Shown: piece by piece, positions 14,657-24,539 of the stretch
Layout of the letters: every line of letters starts with the position of its first letter
Position numbering within the stretch: the first letter of the stretch is position 1
Assembly: GCA_024636215.1 (NCBI GenBank)
Contig: JAGXHL010000005.1
Coordinates: 1-42,705, forward strand
Source: Deltaproteobacteria bacterium
GTDB lineage: Bacteria > Desulfobacterota > Desulfuromonadia > Desulfuromonadales > BM103
Direction: 5' to 3'
DNA: 42,705 bases
Program-made: the position numbers and the translations under genes
Notes under the pieces: model-generated
Database searches by the model: none
Seen by the model: the letters and a program-made list of their open reading frames with translations, nothing else
What the model was told of the DNA's origin: nothing

Positions 14657-16114
14657 ATGACGGTTTATGATCTAACCCTGGCGGAGTTACGCGCCAAACT
14701 GGACAAGCGGGAGCTTTCCGCCGTTGAGGTAACCAGGACTTACCTCGACCGCATCGCCGCGACCAATGCAACCCTCAACACATTCATCACCATCTGCAAC
14801 GAAACCGCGCTTGCAGAGGCCCAGGCCGCTGACCGGGCGATTGCCGAGGGGACAGCACAAACCTTGACGGGTTTGCCGATCGCGGTAAAGGACGTCTTCA
14901 ATGCCGCCGGGTTGCGCACCACCTGCGCGTCGCTCATCCTGGATAATTACATCTCCCCCTACGATGCCACAGCGATTGCCAAAATCAAGCAGCAAAAGGC
15001 TGTCATTATCGGCAAGCTGAATATGGATGAGTTCGCCATGGGCAGCTCCAACGAAAACAGCGCTTTTGGCCCGGCTCGCAACCCCTGGAATCAAGAGCTT
15101 GTCCCGGGAGGTTCTTCAGGGGGCAGTGCCGCCAGCATTGCCGCGCGTCAGGCAGTTGCTGCTCTCGGCACAGACACCGGCGGATCGATCCGGCAACCGG
15201 CTTCTCACTGCGGCGTCGTTGGTCTGAAACCGACCTACGGCCGGGTCTCCCGCTACGGCGTCGTCGCTTATGCTTCATCTCTGGACCAGGTCGGCCCGGT
15301 CACCCGCGACGTTCGTGATTGCGCCCTGATGCTAGAGGCGATTGCCGGTTACGATCCGGCAGACTCCACCTCTGTCAACACACCGGTTGCGAACTATCAG
15401 GATAGCCTGAAGAAAGACCTGAAAGGGTTAAAGCTTGGGCTTCCAAAAGAATACTTCGTCGATGGACTGGATGAAGATGTTCGCAAAGCGGTTGAACAGG
15501 CGGCAGAGAAATACCGTGAACTGGGTGCAGAGATTATTGAAATCAGTCTCCCGCACACCTCTTACGCCGTTGCCTGCTACTACCTGGTCGCGACAGCAGA
15601 AGCTTCCAGCAACCTCGCTCGTTATGACGGCGTACGCTATGGTCTGCGCGCCGAGAAGGCCGAGAACCTGGTCGATCTGTATATGCAGACCCGTGCGGCC
15701 GGCTTCGGCGCCGAAGTCAAACGCCGCATCATGCTCGGCACCTATGCGCTCTCCTCGGGATATTACGATGCTTACTACCTCAAAGCACAAAAAGTCAGGA
15801 CCCTGATTCGTCAGGACTTCCTGGATGCCTTTGACACGGTCGATGCTCTGCTTACTCCGGTGGCACCGACCCCTGCATTCGCCCTGGGTGAGAAGATCAA
15901 CGACCCGTTGCAGATGTATTTGTCGGACATTTACACGATTCCGGCCAACCTGGCCGGCACCTGTGCCATGAGCCTGCCCTGCGGTTTCTCGGCCGACCAG
16001 CGGCCAATCGGCCTGCAGATAATCGGCAAGCCTTTCGACGAAGAGACTCTTTTACGCATGGCCTATGCTTATGAGCAGGCCACAGACTGGCACAAGACAA
16101 AAGCCAACATCTAG
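14657..16114 (+). CDS. gatA: Glutamyl/aspartyl-tRNA amidotransferase subunit A
   Basis: The 485-residue amidase releases ammonia from glutamine and channels it to GatB. It belongs to the amidase-signature family with an intact Ser-cisSer-Lys triad: Lys78 (PIAVKDV), Ser153 (GGSSGGS) and Ser177 (DTGGSIR), within a residue of the numbering in other GatA proteins. Length is normal. It follows gatC by 24 bases. Its TAG stop (16112-16114) lies inside CTAGCAG, the edge of an interspersed repeat, so the very end of the gene may have been set by the repeat insertion. Confidence 0.96.
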   Translation: MTVYDLTLAELRAKLDKRELSAVEVTRTYLDRIAATNATLNTFITICNETALAEAQAADRAIAEGTAQTLTGLPIAVKDVFNAAGLRTTCASLILDNYISPYDATAIAKIKQQKAVIIGKLNMDEFAMGSSNENSAFGPARNPWNQELVPGGSSGGSAASIAARQAVAALGTDTGGSIRQPASHCGVVGLKPTYGRVSRYGVVAYASSLDQVGPVTRDVRDCALMLEAIAGYDPADSTSVNTPVANYQDSLKKDLKGLKLGLPKEYFVDGLDEDVRKAVEQAAEKYRELGAEIIEISLPHTSYAVACYYLVATAEASSNLARYDGVRYGLRAEKAENLVDLYMQTRAAGFGAEVKRRIMLGTYALSSGYYDAYYLKAQKVRTLIRQDFLDAFDTVDALLTPVAPTPAFALGEKINDPLQMYLSDIYTIPANLAGTCAMSLPCGFSADQRPIGLQIIGKPFDEETLLRMAYAYEQATDWHKTKANI

Positions 16115-16176
16115 CAGCCCGTCGGCCTATAAGGGCCGAAGCGAAAATCTGGATGTTTGAGAGCAGATTTCAGCTC
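16111..16176 (+). repeat. Interspersed repeat between gatA and gatB (family A, partial copy)
   Basis: The element begins CTAGCAGCCCGTCGG (16111-16125). Its core at 16130-16176 matches the reverse complement of 42659-42705 at about 43 of 47 positions. The 42-kb copy also carries CTAGCAGACTGTCGG at its near end. The repeat therefore probably has CTAGCAG-type inverted ends, and this copy looks truncated on the right, where gatB sequence takes over. It fills most of the 89-bp gap between the gatA stop and gatB start. Confidence 0.75.
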
Positions 16177-16203
16177 TTTGGAGTTCTGAATACGAGGTTC
16201 GCA

Positions 16204-17649
16204 ATGAGATACGAAACCGTCATAGGTCTGGAAGTCCATGTCCAGCTGACCACCAAAACCAAGATTTTTTGCGGCTGCTCGAAAGATTTCGGCCAGACGC
16301 CCAATTCGCAGACCTGCCCGGTTTGCCTCGGTTTACCCGGTGCCCTTCCCGTCCTCAACCGGCAGGTCGTTGAGTTGGCCATCAAAACCGGCCTGGCAAC
16401 CAACTGTCAGATCGCACCACGCTCGATCTTCGCACGCAAAAACTATTTTTACCCGGATCTGCCCAAGGGCTATCAGATCTCCCAGTTCGAACTGCCGATC
16501 TGCGAGCACGGTTGGTTGGACATCGACCTTGAAAATGGTGACCGCAAACGGATCGGCATTACCCGTGCCCACATGGAAGAAGATGCGGGAAAGCTGATCC
16601 ATGGCGACACGCCGCAAACAGCCGCAAGCTCTCTGGTCGATCTCAACCGGGCCTGTACTCCCCTTTTGGAGATTGTTTCAGAACCCGATATGCGCTCTGC
16701 CGACGAGGCCATCGATTACCTGAGAAAGCTCCATCAGATTGTCGTTTACCTGGGGGTTTGCGACGGCAACCTTGAGGAAGGCAGCTTCCGCTGTGATGCC
16801 AATGTCTCGGTTCGTCCCTACGGCCAGGAAGAGTTCGGAACGCGTGCCGAGTTGAAGAATATCAACTCCTTCCGATTCATCAAGCAAGCCATCGAGTACG
16901 AAGTCGAACGCCAGATTGACCTGATCGAAAGCGGCGGCAAGGTGATTCAGGAAACCCGGCTGTTTGACAGCGACACCGGCATGACGCGCTCCATGCGCGG
17001 CAAAGAAGAGGCCCATGATTACCGTTACTTCCCCGATCCCGACCTGGTGCCACTGGTCATCAGTCCGCAATGGATTGAAGACGTTCGAGCCACCCTGCCC
17101 GAGTTACCGGAGGTCAAACGCGCCCGCTTTGTCAAGACATTGGGGCTCTCGGACTACGATGCCGGCGTGCTCGCGGCCGACCGCGCCCAGGCTGATTATT
17201 TTGATGCCTGCGTGACCCTTGGCGGCGACGCCAAGAGCTGCGCCAACTGGATCATGGGTGAGATTCTGCGCAAGCTCAAGGAAACCGACCTCGAGATAAC
17301 CGACGTGCCGGTCACACCTGAGCTTCTCACCGGTCTGCTCTACCGCATCGCGGACAACACAATTTCCGGCAAGATCGCCAAAACCGTCTTTGAAAAGATG
17401 TGGCAAAAGAGTCAAAGCGCCGATCAGATTATCGCCGCGGAGGGTCTCAAGCAAGTCACGGATAGCGGGGCAATCGAAGGCTTTGTCGATCAGGTGATCG
17501 CCGCCAACCCGGACCAGGTTGCCGAATACCTTGCGGGTAAAGACAAGTTGATCGGCTTTTTCGTTGGCAAGGTCATGCAGGCCAGCCAGGGCAAAGCCAA
17601 CCCCGGCATGGTCAACCAACTACTGAAGAAAAAACTCACAGGGAACTGA
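16204..17649 (+). CDS. gatB: Glutamyl/aspartyl-tRNA amidotransferase subunit B
   Basis: The 481-residue subunit binds the mischarged tRNA, activates it with ATP and transfers ammonia. The N-terminal catalytic cradle begins [15 protein letters not shown] and has the zinc-type cysteine set CGCS with CPVCLGLPG. Then come [15 protein letters not shown] and SFRCDANVS, followed by the tail YqeY-like domain ending QLLKKKL. The ATG at 16204 is chosen because homologs start there and ACGAGG lies six bases upstream. An upstream in-frame ATG at 16153 would translate repeat DNA and should be discarded. It is 5 bases from mtnA, which suggests coupling. Confidence 0.95.
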   Translation: MRYETVIGLEVHVQLTTKTKIFCGCSKDFGQTPNSQTCPVCLGLPGALPVLNRQVVELAIKTGLATNCQIAPRSIFARKNYFYPDLPKGYQISQFELPICEHGWLDIDLENGDRKRIGITRAHMEEDAGKLIHGDTPQTAASSLVDLNRACTPLLEIVSEPDMRSADEAIDYLRKLHQIVVYLGVCDGNLEEGSFRCDANVSVRPYGQEEFGTRAELKNINSFRFIKQAIEYEVERQIDLIESGGKVIQETRLFDSDTGMTRSMRGKEEAHDYRYFPDPDLVPLVISPQWIEDVRATLPELPEVKRARFVKTLGLSDYDAGVLAADRAQADYFDACVTLGGDAKSCANWIMGEILRKLKETDLEITDVPVTPELLTGLLYRIADNTISGKIAKTVFEKMWQKSQSADQIIAAEGLKQVTDSGAIEGFVDQVIAANPDQVAEYLAGKDKLIGFFVGKVMQASQGKANPGMVNQLLKKKLTGN

Positions 17650-17654
17650 TTAAA

Positions 17655-18731
17655 ATGAGCAATTGCGCAGCATTCCCCGACGCGGGGGGTATTCGTCCTA
17701 TTAAATACCATGAAGGTGTACTCAGCCTGATCGACCAACGACTCCTGCCGACCCAGGAAGTCTGGCTGGAATACACAGACTACCAGGCCGTGGCCGAGGC
17801 GATTCGCAGCATGGTCGTCCGCGGGGCTCCGGCCATCGGCGTCACGGCGGCCTACGGTGCTCTCTTCGGCGCACGGGCCATTGAGACCGACAACTATGCC
17901 GAGTTTGTGACAGAGTTCGACCAGGTCTGCGAACTGCTGGGTGCAACCCGACCGACTGCGGTCAACTTGTTTTGGGCTTTGGACCGTATGCAGAGCCTGG
18001 TGCGGGCCAACGCCAACCAGCCCGTGGCCAATTTAAAAATCGGACTGGAATACGAAGCCATGGCCATCAACGAAGAAGATATCCGCATCAACATGAATAT
18101 GGGCCGTCATGGTGCAGCGCTATTGCCCGACACGGTGCGCATTTTGACGCACTGCAACGCCGGAGCCCTGGCAACGGGCGGCTACGGCACAGCCCTGGGA
18201 GTTATTCGCGCGGCGGTCGCTGCCGGTAAAGAGGTCGTCGTCTTTGCCGATGAGACCCGTCCTTTCCTGCAGGGCTCGCGGCTGACTGCCTGGGAATTGC
18301 ACAGAGACAACATCCAGACCGTGCTGATCTGTGACAACATGGCTGGCTACCTGATGTCCAAAGGTACGATTGACGCCGTGATTGTCGGAGCCGATCGTAT
18401 CGCTGCCAACGGCGATGTCGCCAACAAGATCGGCACCTACACGGTTGCGGTTCTCGCCAGGGAGCACAACATCCCCTTCTACGTTGCCGCCCCGACCTCG
18501 ACCATCGACCTGAAGCTCACTGACGGCTCACAGATCCCGATCGAGGAACGAGACCCGCGCGAAGTGACACACCTTGGCGAGCAGCAACTGGCTCCCTCTG
18601 GTGTTGCGGTGTTCAACCCGGCCTTCGATGTCACACCGGCCCGGCTGGTCAGCGCGATCATTACCGAACATGGGGTCGCCTCAGGTGACTACACAACGCA
18701 ACTGGCTGCCTTTGTCCAGAAAAGCAGGTAA
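17655..18731 (+). CDS. mtnA: S-methyl-5-thioribose-1-phosphate isomerase
   Basis: This 358-residue enzyme converts methylthioribose-1-phosphate to methylthioribulose-1-phosphate in methionine salvage, and acts on related 5-deoxyribose phosphates in some bacteria. It is related to eIF2B-alpha subunits. Conserved pieces include VRGAPAIGV (55-63), GATRPTAVNL (96-105), the catalytic cysteine in THCNAGALATGGYGT (Cys167), ADETRP (198-203) and the catalytic aspartate in VGADRIAANGD (Asp247). Length is normal. No other methionine-salvage genes are in the window. It sits between gatB (5 bases) and glnE (8 bases), so it belongs to the same transcript. Confidence 0.94.
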   Translation: MSNCAAFPDAGGIRPIKYHEGVLSLIDQRLLPTQEVWLEYTDYQAVAEAIRSMVVRGAPAIGVTAAYGALFGARAIETDNYAEFVTEFDQVCELLGATRPTAVNLFWALDRMQSLVRANANQPVANLKIGLEYEAMAINEEDIRINMNMGRHGAALLPDTVRILTHCNAGALATGGYGTALGVIRAAVAAGKEVVVFADETRPFLQGSRLTAWELHRDNIQTVLICDNMAGYLMSKGTIDAVIVGADRIAANGDVANKIGTYTVAVLAREHNIPFYVAAPTSTIDLKLTDGSQIPIEERDPREVTHLGEQQLAPSGVAVFNPAFDVTPARLVSAIITEHGVASGDYTTQLAAFVQKSR

Positions 18732-18739
18732 GAGAACTC

Positions 18740-21700
18740 ATGTCCTTTGCAGAGACCGGGATCTGGCTTGAACAACTCCGCGCTGGCGACACAACGGCTT
18801 TGACCGCGACGGCAGCTGCCGCGGGCTTTGCCGAGCCGGCCAAGACGGCAACCAACCTGGCCCTGCTGCAGGAGATCCTGGTCAACCCGGAGTTGGTCAT
18901 GGATCTGGCTCACCTGTCTTTGCAGACGGCTGATCCGGACCAGGCCCTCAATAATCTTGAACGTCTGAGTTGCGTTGTCAACAAGTCCGATCTTGCCATC
19001 GCCCTGATCGATACGGAGTCGGCGCGACAATTGCTCGTCATTCTTGGAGCCTCAGCTTTCCTCTCCGGAATCCTCTGCCGCAGGGCAAATTTCTTTGCTG
19101 GGCTGTTCCGCAAGGGGCAGATCAACAAGACAAAATCTGAACAAGAGATGTGCGTCGAACTTCGCCAGTCGATAGCCGACGAGGCAGACACAGCGACCTT
19201 AAAGAAAGGTCTTCGCATCTTTAAGTCCCAGGAGATGCTGCGGATAGGCGCACGCGATCTCTGTGGCATGGCCGAACTCGAAGAGGTTACTGAAGAGCTC
19301 TCTTCTTTGGCCGCAGCCTGCCTGCAAAGGGCCTATGAGGTTTGCAGCGTCCAGCTCCAGGCTGAATATGGAGCCCCCCTGCTTGATACGGAAAGTGGAA
19401 TTCCCGGTGAGGCTGCCGAGTTCACCATCCTCGGCATGGGCAAGTTCGGGGGCTTTGAGCTTAACTTTTCTTCTGATATCGACCTGATCTACTTTTACAG
19501 CTCGGACCGCGGCCAGACGGCGGGTGTGAGCGACCCGCTCGGCGATCAGCGCAATCGTATCTCGCTCCATCAATATTTTACAAAACTATCGGAACTAATC
19601 AGCAAAGCGATCGGCCAGGCGACCGAGGATGGCTTCGTTTTCCGGGTCGATTTGCGCCTGCGCCCGGAGGGCAACAGCGGGGAGATGGCCAACTCCATCG
19701 CCGGAGGGGAGATCTATTACGAGAGCTGGGGGCAGAGCTGGGAGCGCTCCGCAATGCTCAAGGCCCGCCCTGTCGCCGCCTCCAAGCGTCTTGGAGAAGA
19801 ACTGTTGGAGCGTTTGCAGCCCTTCATCTACCGGCGCCATCTCGACTATGCCATGATCGAGGACATCAAGATCATGAAACAGAAGATCGATCGCAGCCTG
19901 ACACGCGAAAAAGAAGGCGAGCTTAACCTCAAGCTGGGCCAGGGCGGCATCCGCGAGATAGAATTTTTTATTCAGGCCCTGCAACTGATCAACGCCGGCA
20001 AAAAACCGGGCCTGCGGGAACGTAATTCTCTCAAAGCTTTGCAGTTGCTCTGTAGCGACGGCCTCATTACCAGCGAAGAGCGTGACAACCTGACAGATGC
20101 TTACCGTTTCCTGCGCACCGCAGAACATCGCATCCAGGTCGTTAATGAACAACAGACGCACAACCTGCCAACCAGACCGGAAGACCTTACGGCGCTGGCG
20201 AGACGCTGCGGTTTTACCCATAGCGAAGCATTCATGGCCGAACTGCAGCAGCACCGGGACAAAGTCACGGCCGTCTTTCGGGATCTCTTTTATACCAGCG
20301 AAGAAGAGCTGCCATCCCAGGTCAGCCCGGAAGTCTCCTTTCTCTTCGATGACAACGCGGACCCCGATCTCTGCCTCGACATCCTTGAAGAAAAAGGTTT
20401 CCACCCGCCGGAACCCGCTTACGAAAGCCTCAAAGTTCTGCGTCATGGCGGCACCAAGGGCTATCTGACAGAGCGTGCGCATCGACGTCTCGACCGCATA
20501 GCGCCGCTGCTGTTCCAGGAAGTCATGCACTCCCCTGACCCGCAGATGGCGCTGTCGAACATGGAGAAATTTCTCGAAGCCTGCCGTCGGGCACGTGGCA
20601 CTTACTATGCCCTTCTGGCAGAGAACCCGGAGATCATCAAGGTTCTGGTTTCTCTCTTTGCAACCAGCCAGTTTCTGTCACGCAACTTTATCCAGCATCC
20701 GGAAGTCCTCGATACTCTCGTCTCCAGGAGCTACGCCCAAAACATAAAGACTCTGGAAGGCCTCGCCGCTGAATTGACCGAACTCCTTGACAACGCCCCG
20801 GACTATGAGGAACAGCTCAACACCCTGCGGCGCTTCCGCAACGAAGAGTTTCTGCGCATCGCCCTCAATGATATTTACGGCCATACGCCACAAGGGCAAA
20901 TCACGACACAACTTTCTCTGGTCGCTGATGTCTGCCTGCAAAAAGCCATGGAGATCTCTCGCAGTGAGCTGATAGAACGCTACGGGCTGCCTTACTGTGA
21001 GGCAGAAGACTCTCCCCATGAAGCGGGTTTTGCGATCATCGGCATGGGCAAGCTCGGCGGCATGGAACTGAACTACCATTCCGATCTCGACATCATCTTT
21101 ATCTACGAAGCTGACGGCAAAACCAGACCGGTCGATGGGACTGACCCGGATCGCTTCAGACCTCAGACCAATCAGCAGTACTTTGTGCGTCTGGCCCAAC
21201 GCATCATTTCAGTCTTGACCGTGCTCACCCAGGAGGGCCTTGTCTATGAGATCGACACTCGCTTGAGGCCTTCAGGCAACCAGGGACCGCTGGTCTCTTC
21301 CCTGCCCGCCTATCGGCAATACCACGAAGATTCAGCGGCCTCGTGGGAACGGCAGGCTTTGATCAAGGCCAGGGTTGTTTCAGGCTCCGCCGGACTGACA
21401 GAAAGTTTCGAGGCATTGACCGCAGCAATCGTTTACGAACAGCCGCTACCGGACAACCTCAAAGATGAGATCTATCGGTTGCGCCAACGCATGGAGAAGG
21501 AACTCGGCAAAGAAAGCGCAGAGAACCGAAACATCAAGACCGGTCGTGGCGGCATGGTTGATGTTGAATTCATCGCCCAATATTTACAACTGCTGCATGG
21601 CAGGCAAACGTTATCATTGCGTTGCCGCAACACCGTGGAGACCTTGAAAATTCTTCACAGCGAAAGCTTGCTTTCGAAAATAGACTGTGAGAATCTCGTT

Positions 21701-21928
21701 AACGGCTACAAATTTTTAAGACGCCTTGAAAACAAATTGCGGCTGGTGCACGACCAGTCCATCAATCAATTGACCTCCGAACCGGTCTACCTTGCCAAAT
21801 TGGCGAGACATCTCGGTTATTCGGAGGACAACGGTCGACCGGAGCAATTATTCAAGGATGAGTACACCAGAACGACCCAGATCATCCGTGATATTTTTGA
21901 GCGTCTGTTGAACGAGGAGAATGCTTGA
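18740..21928 (+). CDS. glnE: Bifunctional glutamine synthetase adenylyltransferase / adenylyl-removing enzyme
   Basis: The 1062-residue protein controls glutamine synthetase by attaching or removing AMP on a tyrosine, under PII signalling. Two nucleotidyltransferase domains are visible. The N-terminal one (GMGKFGGFELNFSSDIDLIY, near residues 232-251) is the deadenylylating half. The C-terminal one (GMGKLGGMELNYHSDLDIIF, near 768-787) is the adenylylating half. Both keep the DxD metal pair, and each is followed by the RLRP(E/S)GN signature and a GGMVDVEF or GGIREIEF block. It is somewhat longer than the E. coli enzyme (about 946 residues). Its end overlaps the next gene by 8 bases. Glutamine synthetase itself is not in the window. 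Confidence 0.96.
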   Translation: MSFAETGIWLEQLRAGDTTALTATAAAAGFAEPAKTATNLALLQEILVNPELVMDLAHLSLQTADPDQALNNLERLSCVVNKSDLAIALIDTESARQLLVILGASAFLSGILCRRANFFAGLFRKGQINKTKSEQEMCVELRQSIADEADTATLKKGLRIFKSQEMLRIGARDLCGMAELEEVTEELSSLAAACLQRAYEVCSVQLQAEYGAPLLDTESGIPGEAAEFTILGMGKFGGFELNFSSDIDLIYFYSSDRGQTAGVSDPLGDQRNRISLHQYFTKLSELISKAIGQATEDGFVFRVDLRLRPEGNSGEMANSIAGGEIYYESWGQSWERSAMLKARPVAASKRLGEELLERLQPFIYRRHLDYAMIEDIKIMKQKIDRSLTREKEGELNLKLGQGGIREIEFFIQALQLINAGKKPGLRERNSLKALQLLCSDGLITSEERDNLTDAYRFLRTAEHRIQVVNEQQTHNLPTRPEDLTALARRCGFTHSEAFMAELQQHRDKVTAVFRDLFYTSEEELPSQVSPEVSFLFDDNADPDLCLDILEEKGFHPPEPAYESLKVLRHGGTKGYLTERAHRRLDRIAPLLFQEVMHSPDPQMALSNMEKFLEACRRARGTYYALLAENPEIIKVLVSLFATSQFLSRNFIQHPEVLDTLVSRSYAQNIKTLEGLAAELTELLDNAPDYEEQLNTLRRFRNEEFLRIALNDIYGHTPQGQITTQLSLVADVCLQKAMEISRSELIERYGLPYCEAEDSPHEAGFAIIGMGKLGGMELNYHSDLDIIFIYEADGKTRPVDGTDPDRFRPQTNQQYFVRLAQRIISVLTVLTQEGLVYEIDTRLRPSGNQGPLVSSLPAYRQYHEDSAASWERQALIKARVVSGSAGLTESFEALTAAIVYEQPLPDNLKDEIYRLRQRMEKELGKESAENRNIKTGRGGMVDVEFIAQYLQLLHGRQTLSLRCRNTVETLKILHSESLLSKIDCENLVNGYKFLRRLENKLRLVHDQSINQLTSEPVYLAKLARHLGYSEDNGRPEQLFKDEYTRTTQIIRDIFERLLNEENA

Positions 21929-23825
21929 GATGATTGCGGAAAGGGGCAACAAGCATATTCTGGTCGTTGATGATGATCCCAACATCCGTCGATTTCTTTC
22001 CGAATCCCTGCGACTGCATGGTTATGAAGTCCACAGTTTTGAAGATGCGGAAAGCGCATTGGCAGAACTTGACAAACATGACTTCTCTCTCGCCCTTCTC
22101 GACATTCTACTGCCCGGCACCAATGGCCTGCAGCTCTGCCGTAAGCTGAGAGGCATGGCAAAAACCAGCGAGCTGCCGATCATCATGATGACGGCCTTTT
22201 ACAAACAGGCTGATCATATCCGCGATGCTCGTGAGCAATATGGCGCAACAGACTACCTGCTCAAACCTTTCCCTCTAAAAACTCTGCATGAGACAATCGC
22301 CGCTCTGATCGGAGCGCCAGCCACCACGGCTTCGACAGATCGTCTGAGCATCGAGGGCAACCTCTCGGAGACTTCCTTCCCGAGGATTCTTCACAATCTC
22401 TACAGCCTGCGCGCAACCGGACTCCTGCACCTGGAAAACCAGGCGCTGAAAAAAGTTGTCTATATTCGCAATGGCTACCCTATTTTTGTCCGCTCAAATC
22501 TGGTTCGCGAATTTCTGGGTCAAAGGCTGGTGCAAACCGGTCTGCTCAACGAGTCATCTCTCGCCGAGTCCCTGGAAACGGCCAAGCAAAGGAATCAACG
22601 GCATGGGATGGCGTTGATCGAGATGGGCTTGCTCACCCCACACCAGTTGAACGATGCCCTGAAAAACCAGATGCTGGACAAGCTTCTCGACATCTTTTCC
22701 TGGCCGGAAGGCAACTACCGCTTTGTCCAGGCGCGTGAATTCAAAAAAGGCATCACCAGTATAGAGCTCTCCCCCGCGAATTTGATTCTCCAGGGCCTGC
22801 GTGATCACGCCAACAGGGGCCAGGTTCGGAAAATTCTCGAGCCACACCTTGACCATTACCTGCATCAAGCAGAAAATCCCCTTTATCGCTTTCAGGAAAT
22901 TCAACTTTCAGCCAACGAACAACGCATTCTTGCAGGCAGCCAGGGGAATCAGACCTTGAGTGAAGTGCTCAAACGTCACCTTCTGTCACGCAAAGAGGCG
23001 GAACCTCTGCTGGCAGCGCTCCTGACGACCGGCATATTGGTCGGTCGTGAAGAACCGGAGGAGGCGATGAGGGAGGAGGCTTGTGCAGAGACAGCATTGA
23101 CACGGGCTCGCAGGGAATCTTTTTTGAAAGATTATGCCTGGATGATGGAGCAGGACTACTTTACCCTACTTGGTGTGAGCGAATCAGACTCACGCGAGCA
23201 AGTGCGTAAATCCTATTACAACCTGGTCAAAAAATATCATCCTGACCGCTTTTTTGAGCAGGACGCGCTCCCCGATTTAAAAGACAAAGTGAATGCCCTC
23301 TTCCAACGTATCAGCGACGCCCACGAAACCTTATGCGATGCACATGCCAAGGCACGTTATCTGAATGACCGCCAGGGGCAGAAAAAGTCTTCAACCACCA
23401 GCCTTGAAAAAATTCTGCAAGCTGAAACAGCCTTTCAAAAAGGCATGGTACTGTTTCGGCTTAAAAAATATGAACAGGCTCAAAAAGCCTTTGCCGAGGC
23501 CCTTGAAATCAGTCCGAATGAAGCCGAGTACCTGATGTACCAGACCTGGTCAGCCTACAAATCCACCCCCAAGGCAACGGATGTCATTATCAGCAGCCGT
23601 AAAAACCTGATGCGGGCGATAGAACTTAACCCCAGGCTGAGCCTTGCCCATCTGTACCTGGGCTATATATGCAAAGATGAAGGCAATGAAAAAGAGGCGC
23701 TACGCCGCTTTGAGCGGGCCATTCAATGCAACCCGAATTGCACTGAAGCGCTGCGGGAGATACGTTTGATGAGCATGCGCAAAGATAAAGAGAAAAAAGG
23801 CTTGTTTGGCAAGATGTTCAGCTGA
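21921..23825 (+). CDS. Receiver-DUF4388-J-domain-TPR multidomain protein
   Basis: The 634-residue protein is a mosaic. Residues 1-130 are a response-regulator receiver, with the acidic pair in VVDDDP, a phosphoacceptor aspartate in LALLDILLPG and a lysine in LLKPFPL. Residues 140-235 resemble DUF4388 (LSETSFPRILHNLYSLRATG). A short MshEN-like helical stretch follows (LGQRLVQTGLLNESSLAESL). A J-domain lies at about 412-475 with intact HPD (440-442, in KKYHPDRF). The C-terminal 490-620 holds TPR-like repeats. J-domains stimulate DnaK, so this protein may link a phosphorylation signal to chaperone recruitment. The ATG follows GAGGAG and overlaps the end of glnE by 8 bases, so the two are probably translationally coupled. 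No cognate kinase is in the window. Confidence 0.88.
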   Translation: MLEMIAERGNKHILVVDDDPNIRRFLSESLRLHGYEVHSFEDAESALAELDKHDFSLALLDILLPGTNGLQLCRKLRGMAKTSELPIIMMTAFYKQADHIRDAREQYGATDYLLKPFPLKTLHETIAALIGAPATTASTDRLSIEGNLSETSFPRILHNLYSLRATGLLHLENQALKKVVYIRNGYPIFVRSNLVREFLGQRLVQTGLLNESSLAESLETAKQRNQRHGMALIEMGLLTPHQLNDALKNQMLDKLLDIFSWPEGNYRFVQAREFKKGITSIELSPANLILQGLRDHANRGQVRKILEPHLDHYLHQAENPLYRFQEIQLSANEQRILAGSQGNQTLSEVLKRHLLSRKEAEPLLAALLTTGILVGREEPEEAMREEACAETALTRARRESFLKDYAWMMEQDYFTLLGVSESDSREQVRKSYYNLVKKYHPDRFFEQDALPDLKDKVNALFQRISDAHETLCDAHAKARYLNDRQGQKKSSTTSLEKILQAETAFQKGMVLFRLKKYEQAQKAFAEALEISPNEAEYLMYQTWSAYKSTPKATDVIISSRKNLMRAIELNPRLSLAHLYLGYICKDEGNEKEALRRFERAIQCNPNCTEALREIRLMSMRKDKEKKGLFGKMFS

Positions 23826-23828
23826 GGG

Positions 23829-24527
23829 TCAAGATCGTCCCTTCAGTACCGGCAGGTCGAGCCAGCTGAGACAAGGGTCATGAAGGGCAATCTCTTCTCT
23901 CGCACAGGCATACTCAATACAGGTTCTTTCTATATATCGTTTCAAAAGCTCAAACATTGCCCCATCGGCAGGTTTGAAAAGAATCCCGATTTGAGGCTGG
24001 AGCCTGCCGGGCAAGTCCCCCGCCGGGACACAATAGAGGACTTCGGAGGGAATTCTCAGGGTTTCTCCATTCAATCTTACCTCAAGGGTCAATTCTGTTC
24101 CGCGAGGGATTTCTCTGCCACAGTTAAGCCGCCCACCACGGTCAGATATGGAAGCCAACTGACCTTCCAGCCACTCGTTGCCGACCTTCAAGTCGACTGA
24201 TGTTTCCATGTTAACCCGGATGTGCCTGCGGGGAGTCGGGAAGAAACGAACCTCAAGAAGAAGGTACAGTTCTGTCAGAGAGATCGGGATAGTCAGAAAA
24301 TCACCTTCGTAAAGAGGCATAGGCGTCAACCAGACGACTTGTGCAGCGGAGTCGGGCAGGTCGAGACCGCGTTCGACAAAGGCAACCGTTGCCGCAGAGG
24401 TGTCCTCAACCGCAACGAACTTCCAGTCGGCAAGAATACGCGTCAACAACCGATTGAACTGTTGGTTGCGCGTTACCACTGCAACCTGTTTGATTGCAGA
24501 TTGTTTACCCCCAAGTAACAATGTCAA
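23829..24527 (-). CDS. PilZ-domain protein with degenerate receiver-like N-terminus
   Basis: This protein of up to 232 residues has a C-terminal PilZ domain (about 97-215) with the c-di-GMP-binding motifs RRHIRVN and SISDRGGRL, matching the RxxxR and (D/N)xSxxG patterns. The N-terminal 95 residues look like a receiver fold (VAVVTRNQQFNRLLTRILAD) lacking a clear phosphoacceptor aspartate, so it is probably a pseudo-receiver. The start is uncertain: TTG at 24527 is very close to a GGGGGG tract, and TTG at 24521 has better spacing. It converges on the receiver/J-domain gene with only 3 bases between the stop codons. It is likely a cytoplasmic c-di-GMP receptor; partner unknown. Confidence 0.82.
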   Translation of the reverse strand: MTLLLGGKQSAIKQVAVVTRNQQFNRLLTRILADWKFVAVEDTSAATVAFVERGLDLPDSAAQVVWLTPMPLYEGDFLTIPISLTELYLLLEVRFFPTPRRHIRVNMETSVDLKVGNEWLEGQLASISDRGGRLNCGREIPRGTELTLEVRLNGETLRIPSEVLYCVPAGDLPGRLQPQIGILFKPADGAMFELLKRYIERTCIEYACAREEIALHDPCLSWLDLPVLKGRS

Positions 24528-24539
24528 TGCCCCCCTTGT

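Noticed and set aside
19595..20530. Minus-strand frame of 311 codons
   Set aside because: Antisense to glnE and without recognisable protein features.
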